Shown: in pieces, positions 49,842-61,182 of the stretch
How positions within the stretch are numbered: position 1 is the stretch's first letter
Layout: every line of letters begins with the position of its first letter
Source of the DNA: Bedellia somnulentella
Lineage: Eukaryota; Arthropoda; Insecta; Lepidoptera; Bedelliidae
Length of the DNA stretch: 64,000 bases
Direction: 5' to 3'
Assembly (NCBI GenBank): GCA_963576735.1
Contig: OY755198.1
Location: 7,502,001 to 7,566,000, forward strand
Notes under the pieces: model-generated
The model's database searches: none
What the model saw: the letters and a program-made list of their open reading frames with translations, nothing else
What the model was told of the DNA's origin: nothing
Translations under genes and position numbers: made by a program

Positions 49842-50455
49842 AAGGGGTAGCGACTAGCGACATTTTAACATGTGAAATTGTTTTAAACATGATAAGATGA
49901 AGGGAGTTTCATGTTTAGTTAACGTGATAAGTTTTCGTGAACGATAAAACTAATAGCATGTACTTACATAATTTAAATTACTTTAGACATCTGTGGGTTT
50001 AAGATAAGGCCATATGGTTAAAGAACACAATCAATTCTGTTTCTCAATACATGCAAAATCTAAATATGTAGTTTCTGTTGCATACATTCCACATACTCAC
50101 GCCATTAGTTCCCACTGGGGCAGGCAGAGGCTAGTATCATTTACTCTCATTAAAACAATATGCTGTTTACATAATATAGATTGTTGTAAACTATGCTGAT
50201 AATTAGACAAAGTAAAGATGTAAAAAACATATAAAAACATGTTTTTGACATGAATTTAAACCTTTTAATGTATGTTTGTTTTGCCGCCAAGAGAAAGTGA
50301 ATAGAAAAGTGTATTTGTTACTTTCCTTGTTGAATTTTTATTAGCGCGCTCACATATGCGTAGATTTTGCGGTAATTAGCGATACGGTATGCTGGCCTTC
50401 ACGGTTTTTGGAATAGGCAGTGGTATAATTACATTTAACTGTAAACGACTTTGTT
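49842..50455. other. no gene; LINE-L tail scrap at 50085-50140
   Basis: CATACTCACGCCATTAGTTCC then ACTGGGGCAGGCAGAGGCTA is a minus-strand LINE-L tail. The remaining sequence is unrecognised. Confidence 0.45.
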
Positions 50456-50459
50456 TTAT

Positions 50460-50695
50460 GCCGTGTAGTGTCTATCTATCTACGCTGATACGGCTTAGAA
50501 TAACACTACCCCATTTCTACCCGTGGGTGGCTTTTTAAGTGTTTTTTGGGCGATGTGGTTGGAGACCCGTCACCAAAAACATTTATTATTACCATCTTTT
50601 CCCCACTTCCGAAAGTGCCTGAGGAATTTCTCATTCCAAAGCTCTGGCTACTCCGTTAAGGGATTTATAGCCGTGAGTATATGTATGTATGTATG
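50460..50695 (+). mobile_element. family A retroposon, s2, with 5' insertion
   Basis: GCCGTGTAGTGTC is separated from GGCTTAGAATAAC by TATCTATCTACGCTGATAC. GATCGTAAGAGGCGACTAAG is deleted after CCCGTGGGTG. Tail complete. Confidence 0.8.
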
Positions 50696-50702
50696 TTTCT
50701 AT

Positions 50703-50850
50703 GCTGTGTAACTTCAGCTAAGAAAAGCACTAACTTATTTGTTACCGCGGGAGGGTTTGCGGTTTTTTAGTTTTAGGGCCGGCATCAGCCCATCACTAAC
50801 ATTCTCTATTCAAGAATACTTTTCCCTCTCAGAATTTCTAATTCTGAAAT
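50703..50850 (+). mobile_element. family A copy, very old
   Basis: GCTGTGTAACTTCAGCTAAG...CATCAGCCCATCACTAAC; identified only by word order. Confidence 0.45.
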
Positions 50851-50869
50851 GGGTTGGGAGGAAAATTAA

Positions 50870-51425
50870 AAAAAGGTACTCACTTTTCGGTTCGTTGTAT
50901 ATTTTATAATTATTGGTATATTTTTGCGTCACTGTGTATCTTTTACTTTTTCCTTAAATACATACAATTAGTTTAATAATCTAAACTTGTTTAAACAAAA
51001 TTGTGCACATGCAACATTTATTCTGTGGAAAAGTTTGTTATGTTTTAGAATGCCGACGGAAACTCTTATATTTCGCAAATAACTACATTACATTTACAAC
51101 AATAAATTTCGCGCGTAATTAAGTGAAATTTTCTTGGCGCCAAAACATGTGTCCTCCCGCCGAAATAGCTGGCCATGTGTTTTTGTGTCGTTTTGATTTA
51201 AATGAGGTTTTATATGTTGCATCCGACCTCATTCGCTTCCCCGGTTGTATCTTTGTCTGCGCGCTGTTAAAAATATCATACTGCAATCTGCATTCTGCAA
51301 CCTAGTGACAAGATTATTTATAGAGTTTTGTAGCGAATGTTGACTGATATAGACTGACACGTGATCAAATGATCCCTGATGGATTAAAATCAGAAGTCCT
51401 ATTTGAAGTTAGTTTAGACCTCTAC
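50870..51425. other. no gene seen
   Basis: A frame at 51123-51305 is open but not protein-like to me; no repeat recognised. Confidence 0.35.
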
Positions 51426-51429
51426 TCAT

Positions 51430-51700
51430 ACTTAGAGTACCCACGTTTTGCTTGGACAGTGTACTCACGTGATAGGGGGCAGACCTATCGCCGTTTTGTA
51501 CGAATACACTGTCACATGACAAAGTACAACTTAGCCATGTGGGTTTCTTCACGATGTTTTCCCTCACCGTTAACAACCATGATACATTAACCACGCATAT
51601 GACTTTAGAAAAGACAAATTGGTGTAGGCCCGACCCTGAATTTGAACCCTCATCGTCTAAAAGATAAGCGGTGTTCTACCCACTGAGCTAGCACGGTTGT
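51430..51700 (-). mobile_element. family B SINE, 3' end missing
   Basis: Minus strand, from the tRNA head (complement CCGTGCTAGCTCAGTGGGTAG, box B TTCAAATTCAGG) to CAAAACGTGGGTACTCT. Confidence 0.8.
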
Positions 51701-51706
51701 TTCTTA

Positions 51707-51956
51707 CATACATACATACATATACTCACGGCTATAAATCCCTTTACGAGGTAGCCAGAGCTTTGGAATGAGAAATTCCTCAGCCACTTTTGGAAGTTGA
51801 TTGGGGAAAAGATGGTAATAATAAATGTTTTTGGTGACGGGTCTCCAACCACATCGCCCAAAAATCACTTAAAAAGCCTCTATACCCTTAGTCGCCTCTT
51901 ACGATCACCCACGGGTAGAAATGGGGTAGTGTTATTCTAAGCCGACACTATAGGGC
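51707..51956 (-). mobile_element. family A retroposon, s2, with target duplication
   Basis: Complete minus-strand s2 copy; ACGGTTGTTTCTT occurs before the tail and after the 5' end (13 bp). Confidence 0.9.
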
Positions 51957-51987
51957 AAAACGGTTGTTTCTTCTGTATTATAAGTTA

Positions 51988-52240
51988 GCTGTGTAGTGTC
52001 GGCTTAGAATAGCACTACCCCAGTTCTTCCGGTGGGTGTACGTAAGAGGCGACTAACGGTTTTGGGGCTTTTGAGGGATTTTTGGGCGATGCGGTTGGAG
52101 ACCCATCACCAACAACCTTTATTTCACCATCTTTTCCCCACACAACTTCCAAAAGTGGCTGAGGAATTTCTGATTCCTTAGCTCTGGCTACCCCTTCTAG
52201 GGATTTATAGCCGTGAGTATATGTATGTATGTATGTATAA
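51988..52240 (+). mobile_element. family A retroposon, s1
   Basis: Complete copy; TATAAGTT flanks both ends. Confidence 0.88.
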
Positions 52241-52522
52241 GTTTAAATAAGTATTTCTCCTAATAGTTCTCTTGAAGTACAACAAATCATAGGAAAAGGA
52301 AACAACACTTCATGATAAGAATTGTAAATGATTGCGCAAGTGATTTTGTTTAAGTCTCGTTTGATACGAATATTCTGGTAATAACATTAATCGAGTGTTA
52401 TATAAACCATAATTTTATACGCGATCCAATCAACACAACAGTCTTAATCACTGTTTTTGTTTGAGACTCCATAACTTTGGTTATCAACTAGATTATTATG
52501 ACAAGAGGTATTTGAGTTGAAC

Positions 52523-52900
52523 TTACATACATATACTCACGCCGTTGGGGTAGACAGAGACTATCGATCGCCACTGTACGATCCTGGCAAACCTTACTGA
52601 TTTCGTTTGCATCCATCAATCTTTTCATACATGCTATTTTATTCTTTATACTTCGAATATGCCTTTTTGAGCACATTCTTTGTTAAATCTAAATGAGTCC
52701 TCCGAGGTAGTACTCTACTATCAGTATATTCCACATTGGCTATATAGATCTCATACACCAATTTACTAACATCTATCCTCTCTATGTGCCCAAACCATCT
52801 CAACATTCTTTTTTCTATATTTCTTACAATATTATCTTTCACACCGCACTTTTCACAAATCACACTATTTCTCACTCGATCACATAACCTAACATTACAA
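52523..52900 (-). pseudogene. LINE-L reverse transcriptase C-terminus, longest copy
   Basis: The minus-strand frame 52875-52639 reads EKCGVKDNIVRNIEKRMLRW then FGHIERIDVSKLVYEIY, the C-terminal end of RTE/BovB-like reverse transcriptases. It continues, frameshifted, into KNKIACMKRLMDANE and the tail (ACCCCAACGGCGTGAGTAT). Truncated on the 5' side, so non-functional. It best defines the LINE whose tail families A and B share. Confidence 0.8.
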
Positions 52901-53239
52901 ATGTTTACAATTTAGTTGATAATCCATTCTTTAGATATTTAATTCATATAAATGAACTTCTTTAACGAAAATGGCGCGAGAAAACCATATGGCGGACGCC
53001 ATTTTAAAAATAGGCATAGACAAGAAGGCAACCTTATTCGTCAATTAACCTCCTTGCTACTCAAAGAAGGTAGCATAAGGAAAACGAGTTGGATTGCAGT
53101 TGTTCAATGTTGAGTTGTATAGAAATGATAAGTTGTTGCTATCTGCGGTCTGTGGTTTATTCATGGCCTTTTTAAGCGATTGTGTGAAGCATTTAGGCAT
53201 CGCTATACATTTAAAGTATATTTTATACTTATTCATATA
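52901..53239. other. no gene seen
   Basis: Contains AAAATGGCGCGAG...GGACGCCATTTT (52969-53008), a short inverted pair; otherwise AT-rich. Confidence 0.35.
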
Positions 53240-53422
53240 ATACATACATATACTCACTGCCATTAATCCCGAAAAGGTAGGTAAAAGTACAGTATCGTTG
53301 GTGATGGGTCTCGAACCGCATCGCCCAAAAACCACTAAAAATGCTTCATACCCTTAGTCGCCTCTTACGATCACCCATGGGAAGAAATGGGGTAGTGCTA
53401 TTCTAAACCAACACTACACAGC
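53240..53422 (-). mobile_element. family A retroposon, s3, with internal deletion
   Basis: ACATACATATACTCACTGCC, then a deletion after CCGAAAAGGTAG, then s3 to CCAACACTACACAGC. Confidence 0.8.
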
Positions 53423-53532
53423 AATACTATACGTTCAATGAAACTGGCTGGATACTCCAAGGTGTTACCACCTCTATGCGTCACCGAGCCTTACATGTCT
53501 ATGACACTCGCGGTACAAGCGTATAACTATAT
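53423..53532. repeat. 110-bp block next to an s3 copy, copy 2 of 2
   Basis: Matches 49731-49841; see that entry. Confidence 0.7.
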
Positions 53533-53581
53533 AATACCTAATTTATTCATATACATATGCGAATACAACTATAGTTATTGT

Positions 53582-53650
53582 CGACTACTGTCAGCTTAGA
53601 AAGGTATTGCACGATTTATCCCGTGGGTGTGACATGAGGCAATTATGGGC
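53582..53650 (+). mobile_element. family A 5' scrap, old
   Basis: GACTACTGTCAGCTTAGAAA...ATCCCGTGGGTGTGACATGAGG. Confidence 0.45.
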
Positions 53651-55129
53651 TTACTGCTTTGTTTTCTTTCATAAGAGATCCTCGTGTTTTCTCAACTCAT
53701 ACTTTATGAGAGCTTTTGATTTATATGCTTATATTCCGTATATATTCATTTATTTTTTAGTTGTATGCGTTTATACTATTCAAAATTGTGACAGTTGTTT
53801 TGTTTTTTTTAAGTGGTATGTCTTGTACTGGCTCAAAAGGTCTAGAAACCAGGGTCGTAAAACAATAATGATATGTCTTGCAAGTCAGATGTATGTATCT
53901 TGATTTAGGACTGATTAAAGTCTGATTCTCATTGAAAATTGTTTAAGTCTCCTCGACTTTTAGCCAGTATCTGCACTATGGGCAGTCATTTATGTATATC
54001 TTTTATACTTGTCACCATGACCGAAATCGGACTGATAGATCATCATGTATATCTTGTAAAAGTGCCTGCTTCAGCGACTACCAAATTGTTCTTGTTGCTA
54101 TCATACTTGTCGTTTTATAATAAATAGTTTATGAATTTCTCCTTGTAGAGAATTCATAAATTCTCCCTGATTAAAAGTAGAACAATGTTATTCCGAGATT
54201 CCGCGGACTAACATATCTATAAACCAGTCTATATATAACTTGACCGATTTGGTATAAGGTCTTTCAAATATAGGTTATCTATACATATGGTAGTTAGTTG
54301 CAACTGGTATTCAACCTGCTTGGACTTAAATGGGAATGTCGGTGGATTTTAATACGGCCATGTTTGGCTTTGTCGCCATAGGATATATTGTGATCATGTT
54401 AAATTCTTCCTAGCTAAATGTATCGGTTGGCCTTATTTTTTTAAATTTTATTTTTTTACTAGTGGATCGTCCCAGCTTTGCACGGGTAGCGTTGTTTTTT
54501 TAAATATCTGAGGTTTCTTTCTTCAGTCACTGCTCAAGCATTGTGAAATTCAGCGCAATGTTTTCAATTTATTAAATTTATAGCAATCCCTAAACAGTGT
54601 AGTTTGGTGATTTTAAATGCGCTTTGATGAACGGTTCAGTATTTCCGTTTAATAGCTAATTTTTAAATAAAACGATATGAAGTATTTATAACAATCTAAA
54701 AAATAAATCATTTCATTACGTGATGTAGAATGCAACTACTGGCGCCATCTAGTATGTTATATGTAAATTAGTAAAGATTTGGTTTTGGTCACGGGCGCGG
54801 TGGCTTATTTTATGTATAATTTCGGTGTTTGTCTACCGATTTCTATGATTCTTTTTTTATTGAATAGGAATGTTACCTTTTTTAAATTAGGGATGAGTGA
54901 GAGGTTTACAAACGTAAGAGTAAACAAATATAATCAGAATGTTCCGAACTGCTAAGCTATCAGGAATTACACGTGTTATTGTGAGTCAACCGTAAAAGAT
55001 AGACATAAACTGTTGAGGATTTTTTTTTAGATAATTTTATGAAGAATATTTCCGTCACACATGATTTCTATGTAAGTTTAACCATTGAGGCTGCACACGC
55101 GACGGAAGCTTAAAAAATGGAGTAACTTC
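53651..55129. other. gene-free stretch
   Basis: No exon supported. TTATGAATTTCTC/GAGAATTCATAA near 54130-54155 is a small hairpin. TACTAGTGGATCGTCCCAGC near 54460 is a LINE 3' remnant. Confidence 0.35.
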
Positions 55130-55345
55130 TCCCGTTTTCCCAAAATTTCCCATAATTCCCCTTTACTACTCTGCTGGAAAGTATACAAAAACCTGCGCAG
55201 GTGTATGAAGAATAATTGTACCAAGTTTCGTTAAAATCCGTCGAGTAGTTTTTGTTTCCATAAGGAACATACAAACCGACAGACAGACAGACAGACAAAA
55301 ATTTTACTGATTGCATTTTTGGCATCAGTATCGATCCCTAATCAC
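55130..55345 (-). mobile_element. LINE 3' remnant with CAGA run
   Basis: TTTCGTTAAAATCCGTCGAG then a GACAGACAGACAGACAGAC run and GCATCAGTATCGATCCCTAA; resembles the 'tgacccg' LINE tails elsewhere in the window. Strand inferred weakly. Confidence 0.4.
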
Positions 55346-57129
55346 CACCTGATGGTTATTTTGAAAATATATTTCATGTACAGAATTGACCTCTCTACAG
55401 ATTTATTATAAGTATATAGATTAGGAACATCAACAGCGACATAAGTAATAATACACAGTTAATAATAGAAATCAAGTTAGGCCAATAACAGATATTCACA
55501 GATGTGCAGAAAACATATCTTACAATAATAAAGTTTAAGTAAATGTCTGTACTTATATTAATTCTAATTTGTTCTCTTTAATTTGTTCAAAACATTTATT
55601 GTCTTGGTGGTAAAGCGGGGTACCCAGTTTAACAGATCTTTAGGTCTAGTACAGGGGCCCTTGCAACTTGTTTGAATGCTCTGTATTGAACTGATAAAGA
55701 TATTTTATTATTATTTTATTTATTTTATAATCTTGTTTTAACGCTACATTTGATGAGCCTAGGACTTATAGAAAATTACTACAAGCTAATAAACAAATTT
55801 TCAACAAAGGTTTTTTTTTACAGCAAGTAGCTAACAAATACAATACAATTTAAAGAGGAAATAAAAAAGATATTAACAACAATATTTAAAGCAAAAATGT
55901 TTTCATCCACGTTATCTCAAGGGTGTGTGTATGCGCATATGTGTGTATGTGTGTGTGTGTGTCTGTGTGTTTCAAACAAATAAAATCTGTGACATATAAT
56001 AAGGCATATAAGAATGTATGTGTTATTATTTATACTCATATAATGTATTTAAAGAATTAAAAAGTACGTCCATTACAGCTTTCCTGAATGCGCATCTACT
56101 TAGATTGAATAAATCTAAATCATGGAAGTTTTTATTATAGTTGGATAAAATACAACTAAAAGGAGCGTTCGGAGAAAAAACTATTTATGGTATGGCGAGT
56201 CCTATATGATGGCATGTTAAGTCTAACCTGTGCAAGTAAGTTTGGGTTATCCAAACGACCATTGATTATATCATGTAGAGCGGTAAGGTCAGTTTAATTA
56301 CGGCGATTCTCTTATCTTAACATTTATGAAAGTTCTTGGTCTTAAAATTGAAGTGCCGTACAAAAATATGTTGTATTCTTTCAATCAAATGTTTGTATTT
56401 AATGTACTGGGGGGACCAAACACTTGAGGCGAACTCCAAAATACTGCAAACATAGGCATAATAAACCGTCTGTATACATTAAGGGTCATCAAACGATTCA
56501 CAAGTCCTCAATACAAAGCCCAGATTTTTAGAAGTCCAGTTTTTTTCTTAACTACATTGGCATAGAAAAGTTACAAATGTTTTGCCTTCCTTTAATTGTA
56601 AAATATCCGTTTTTTGGCATCCTACATTAATTCTATTGAAAATTGCTTCTCATGCATTATAACAAAAAGAACAATTACAGCATCGTGAACACTGAGAAAG
56701 GGCTGTTTTAAGTGCAAGAAAAATTAGGTAAATTCATGTATCCAGCCGACGAGTCTGGATATTAGAATGTAATATATTTGCCAGTCAATTCAATAATCAA
56801 ACTGCAAACGGGAAAGCGATTACAGCGAACCCACACAATTGAGTTTTTAATTAGAAATGACTTCAAATTACGAACAGTTTTGTCACAAACCTTTTTTTAC
56901 CTTTACCACTGGCCAATGAACCATGAACTCTGCGGAGGTGCGTAGCAATAAAAAAACAACCGGCCCCAATGGCGCGGAAAATGGCGAAAAACTCGACTTG
57001 TCAGTTGTCAAACTGGCTTTACACATGATTGGCAAGAATAACACGATGTAATAATATAATGAAGTTTAACTTTGTAGGACGTTTAATTATAGTTTACAAG
57101 ATGCGGCTTGGGACATACATACAAATGGA
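55346..57129. other. gene-free stretch with a GT microsatellite
   Basis: GTGTGTATGTGTGTGTGTGT (about 55940-55975). No exon seen. A GC-richer patch with GGCCCCAATGGCGCGGAAAA and CTTGTCAGTTGTC (56960-57010) could be a promoter, but support is thin. Confidence 0.35.
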
Positions 57130-57243
57130 TACATAACTTTATTTCCACCATCTTGTCCCCAGTATCAACTTCGAGCTGAGGAGTTTCTACCTCTTAGGCT
57201 CTGGCTACCTCTTTTAGGGATTTATAGCCGTTAGATATGTATA
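57130..57243 (+). mobile_element. family A fragment, s3
   Basis: ACTTTATTTCCACCATCTTG to ATAGCCGTTAGATATGTAT; the 5' half is missing. Confidence 0.7.
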
Positions 57244-57719
57244 TCTATATATTAAAGGAATTCATCGAGTTCTCAAATCGTTAACCTTCAGTGGGGATCG
57301 AACCTGTACCTTGTCGACTATCTTTCTCTATGTTCAACTATATTAGTGCAAAAGTTGGTGTAACGTCTATTTGTGTTAGTCACTTACTAATAATGCAAAT
57401 GAGTGGTCGTGCTATTCACAGTCGACGCGAAACAATAAATTATTAATATGTCAATAACCTCATAACATGGATTCTTTATATCATTGAAGTGACCCAACGC
57501 TTAAAAAGATGGATTTAAGCCAATATTAAAACCAGTTTAGCTAGATCTATGCATTTTAATTTTTTCTTCAAAGTTTAGGGTCAAGATATATTGGACCCGA
57601 AATTCTGTTTTGATGAATTCTCAGAACGCAGATGCATATTTTAAATAGATTTTTATGTTTGTTTATTGACATTGCAACTACGTTCTTGTGATCGATCATC
57701 ACTTACATTTATTTATATA
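57244..57719. other. no gene seen
   Basis: Short AGTGGGGATCGAACCTGTAC near 57291 is tRNA/SINE-like (complement of a box B) but isolated. Confidence 0.3.
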
Positions 57720-57721
57720 CT

Positions 57722-57970
57722 AACGCCATAAGCGTGAGCGCATTGACACGAGCAAACATCGCGAGGAAACCCACATGGCTGAGTTTGACTTAGTCATGTG
57801 ACAGTGTATTCGTACAAAAAGGCGATAGGCCTGCCCCCTATCACGTGAGTACACTGTCCATGCAAAACGTGGGTACTCTGAACACCAGGTGACAAAGTCA
57901 CGCGATGTTCAGAAGTATTAGTACCTCCGCCTATCCCTTTGGGGTTATTCGGCGTGAGCGTTTGAGCCTT
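57722..57970 (+). mobile_element. family B SINE, 5'-truncated
   Basis: Starts near GAGCAAACATCGCGAGG and runs to CCTATCCCTTTGGGGTTATTC and GGCGTGAGCGTTTGAG; no TTATG tail. Confidence 0.8.
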
Positions 57971-58307
57971 TGATTTAGTACCACACTGGCCTAATAGATG
58001 AAGGACTAATTAATTGCGGTTAGTAGTGGAACTACATTTTCGATCCGTTTCAGTAAGAGATTGAGTCTGAATCTCTGTCTACCCCTTTTAGGGTGTTTCA
58101 ATGTGTTGGTAATCGGCAAGAGAGCATTTTTAGCCATCATTTATATTTCATTGCAATCTCATATGGTATTGCTATTTTATTAATCTGAAAAGGATTTTTA
58201 ATGTCCCGCTTTATTACAATAAAAAGAATCTTAATATGTAGTTGTGACTCAGTAACGAAAATCTTCAAAACATATCTGATCCCCCACATATACACGTACC
58301 TGCCCGG

Positions 58308-58579
58308 TTAGTACGAGCGGTGTTTAAACTAGTTATCGCGTGGGATAAAGCAGCCATCTCTTACACACTTACTTAGTATCGTATACTACCATCTCATTCT
58401 AACCGTTATCGTGTCGATAAAATAGCGCTCGTGCTTGCCCTTCAGGAGGCCTAGCACGAGCGCTATTTACCGTCACGATATCTGTAAGAATGAGATGACA
58501 GTACAAGATACTATGTAAGTGCGAAAGAGATGGCTGTTTTTTACCTCGCGATTTCTAGTTAGAAGGTCGCTCGTACTAG
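58308..58579. mobile_element. 272-bp palindrome upstream of cncC
   Basis: Arms TTAGTACGAGCG and CGCTCGTACTA at the ends; inner pairs GCAGCCATCTCTT / AGAGATGGCTG, CATCTCATTCT / AGAATGAGATG and AGCGCTCGTGCT / AGCACGAGCGCT flank a short CCCTTCAGGAGG centre. Almost all of it can fold. A MITE-type insertion about 1.1 kb before the cncC start codon. Confidence 0.75.
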
Positions 58580-59383
58580 CTATGCTGGCTTCAAATCGAT
58601 TTATTTGTCTTATGTTTGCCAAGCACGTCTAACTCGGTATGTAAATAGTGCAAAGTTTGAATTCGATACTATTCAGAGGTTATTGACTTCTTAGATTTGT
58701 TAATTACTAAATTCTCTTTGTTGCGTCTATTTAAAGTATACATAATGATAAAATATCGATGATGTCGTGTGTCCGGCGATATATGCGTTCTAAAAATGAT
58801 TTCTTTGTTCACGAAAATGAGTGAAAATTGCATATGACATTACGAAGGCCATTCGAGATTTAGCCGCGCGTGCCATGACCTGAGAATCGACCAATATAAC
58901 TTGACCCATACCTGCTTGTTTCACGATGTTATTCATAGCTCTTTTCGAATGGCGTCTGTGAGACGTAATATATGAAATGAACGCATCTTTTCGCAGTCTG
59001 TTTAGAAACTCTGGACGGAGCGCGCGGGAAAATGAACGCGACATAAACAAAGAACTTTGTTCGGATTCGAAATTTGAAATTTTAATTTATTAGTTTCGAG
59101 CTCCGAAACTCTTTGGTGTCTAAACTTTTTGTGATGTTTTTGACGAACTACATAGTTTTTTAGGTTTTGTAGTATTATAGATTTATAATAGGACAGGTCA
59201 AAGGTATTAGGAATAATGCGATTCACATTGTTTTAGATACTTAACATATGTTTAGTAAACAATTAAACCATTACGAATACGCGCGCATTACACCTATTGT
59301 TCGGTTTTTAAGTGGTATTCAATTCATTTTTAATTTGACTGCTGTTGAACCAAGGTATACGAACTTTTTAGTGTGTTTTTTAG
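58580..59383. other. upstream region of cncC
   Basis: No recognised repeat. It may hold promoter sequence for the leader that follows; GGAGCGCGCGGGAAAATG at 59016 is a GC-rich spot. TTTTTTAG at 59376-59383 could serve as an acceptor. Confidence 0.35.
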
Positions 59384-59397
59384 GAAAGTGATTCAGA

Positions 59398-59454
59398 ATG
59401 AGCGGGAAAATTATTTTCACTCGTTTTAAGACAATGGCCGAAAATCGACGGTGA
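59398..59454 (+). promoter_or_regulatory. upstream ORF 1
   Basis: ATG in CAGAATGAGC; 18 codons (MSGKIIFTRFKTMAENRR) then TGA. Confidence 0.4.
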
Positions 59455-59468
59455 CGTTACTCCTCAAA

Positions 59469-59540
59469 ATGTCTCCTGATAAGCGCAAAAGGAAGTGCAT
59501 CCTTCAAGTGTCGCGAAATACAAAAAGCGGAGAACATTAA
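59469..59540 (+). promoter_or_regulatory. upstream ORF 2
   Basis: ATG in CAAAATGTC, a favourable context; 23 basic codons (MSPDKRKRKCILQ...) then TAA. Confidence 0.4.
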
Positions 59541-59570
59541 AACTGAAAAACTGAAAACATTCTGTGTGAT

Positions 59571-59588
59571 ATGATCTCAATATTATAA
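59571..59588 (+). promoter_or_regulatory. upstream ORF 3
   Basis: Five codons (MISIL) then TAA, 65 bases before the main start. Confidence 0.35.
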
Positions 59589-59653
59589 GTGCTCAAAGTA
59601 TTTTAAGTTAGACTATTTCGAATTTCAAATCAACCATAAATATTAAAGCGAAA

Positions 59654-60709
59654 ATGATTGCTCTGAAAAAGTTATATGGTGATGAGTTACTGCGGTTGGC
59701 ATTAGTGTTGAGTCTGTTGAAGAATCCGAGCGACCACTTGGAAGCTGAGACGCATCAGCTGATGGCAGGCCTTCATATATCCAACGGAACAGACTGGGCT
59801 TATGACAACGAGCCCAGAACCCTCATACGACCAAGATATGTCCACCCGAAATCCTTGGATAACATTCTTATCAACGAAAGGGAGCTGTTTGAAGAATTGA
59901 ATTCTTTAGGAAGATATTCCAATACGTATTTAAACAATGAACGATCGTGGATATCCAACTCACCGGTATTACATACATATGTAGTTAATAATGTGACGAC
60001 CGAACCAGTAGCGAGTCCGCCGACGGAACAACCGGTGGATTCGGAAGTCGTCAACGATTCGGTTTCGGGTGATGATAATGTCGCACAAGAGGTCAAAGTA
60101 GAAGATACAGAAGACACAATAGTAGAAGCTGTAGTCACTCTTTCTCCTTCGTTCTTCGAAAATAGAACAGAGACGGATATCTTTGCTGAAATCGCTTCGA
60201 GAACGTTCGATGTTAACGAGTTTCTGGTGAATCCTGCAGACATGATTAAGAAAGAGAATGATGTTACGGTCAAGGAAGAGCCGATGGATTTGTATGACGA
60301 TAATGCGGTTGATAACTTTGTGCCGTATATCAATGAGAAGTCCGACAATTTCCTAGATGAATCTCCATCGGTTTTTGACCAAAATATGGCGGATTTGAAA
60401 GAATACGCTGATTTTCTTGATGATGTCACAGATTTGAAGACCAATTTTGAATATCTGGACAACAAACAAGAGGATCTAGAACAATATCTTCTAGAAAATA
60501 CTCCGTTAGATTCTGAAGTCTACAATTTAGCTCCGCTGTTCGATGAGGAATTGGTTTTGGATGTGAAGAGGGAAAGAGCTAGCACGAGTTTTACTTCAGC
60601 AAGTTCTAGTGGTGTGAGCGAGATGGAGAATATGTCTGTTGGTTCTGAGGTTGATATCAAGATGGAGCCAGACGAGGGTCATCATTCTGGTGATGAGCTT
60701 ACTCAGGAG
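59654..60709 (+). CDS. cncC: cap'n'collar long isoform (CncC), first coding exon
   Basis: Encodes the first 352 residues of the bZIP regulator of oxidative and xenobiotic stress genes (NRF1/NRF2 relative). The N-terminus matches NRF1/CncC: MIALKKLYGDELLRLALVLS with a hydrophobic segment at ~11-23 (an ER anchor in NRF1), then YVHPKSLDNILINERELFEE (62-81) and LNSLGRY. The middle is acidic, with SUMO-type motifs around K148 (VKVE), K207 (VKEEP) and K336 (IKMEP). The Neh2-like Keap1-binding region, CNC domain and bZIP are not here. The exon ends phase 0 at CTCAGGAG|GTAAGTG; the window frame runs six codons into the intron. The start AAAATGATTG is the first in-frame ATG. Confidence 0.88.
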
Positions 60710-60964
60710 GTAAGTGCTTTTATATGTTAAAGTAGAAACGACCTTATTGCGATGCACTTAAAGTCCCGTTTGGTTGAACTCATGATGTGTTATTTTAATG
60801 TCTCATATTTTTGCGAATTTTGAAGGGTCAGCGTCAATATTGTGGTTCTTGTTTTTTTTATTAATGTGTTATTATATCTTATGTTTCATCGACGTCACTC
60901 AGTTGATAAGTGTAAAAGTGTATCTCTCATAGCCAATAATAATGTGCGTATAATGTCCAAGTCA
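60710..60964 (+). other. start of cncC intron
   Basis: Follows a strong donor, GTAAGTG. No second exon is found before the window ends; the intron is filled with the retroposons listed below. Confidence 0.6.
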
Positions 60965-61159
60965 TACATACATACATATACTCACGGCCATAAATCCCAA
61001 AAAGGGGTAGCCAGAGCTTCAGAGCTAGAAACACCTCTGTCACATTTGGAAGTTGATAGGGGAAAAGATGGTTGAAATAAAGTATCGTCGGTGATGGATC
61101 TCTCAGGACACCCGGGGGTAGGAAGGGGTAGTAACATTCAAAGCCGCCACTACACCTGC
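60965..61159 (-). mobile_element. family A retroposon, s3, with internal deletion
   Basis: CATACATACATATACTCACGG, s3 body to GTGATGGATCTC, then a jump to AGGACACCCGGGGGTAGG and AAGCCGCCACTACACC. Confidence 0.8.
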
Positions 61160-61182
61160 TAAAGTCACTTTCAGTGTTATAC

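Larger units (their letters stand above)
59384..59653 (+). promoter_or_regulatory. cncC 5' leader
   Basis: Directly precedes the coding exon. Either it is the end of a spliced leader (acceptor GTGTTTTTTAG at 59383) or transcription starts nearby. It contains three short upstream ORFs, which could lower translation of the main frame. Confidence 0.45.

Noticed and set aside
53607..54127. 98- and 62-codon plus-strand frames
   Set aside because: Hydrophobic and aromatic-rich, as AT-rich DNA often gives; the first begins in a family A scrap and no splice sites or homology are visible.
59800..60465. 221-codon minus-strand frame
   Set aside because: It is the antisense shadow of the cncC exon, Ser/Thr-rich because the sense strand is Asp/Glu/Asn-rich.
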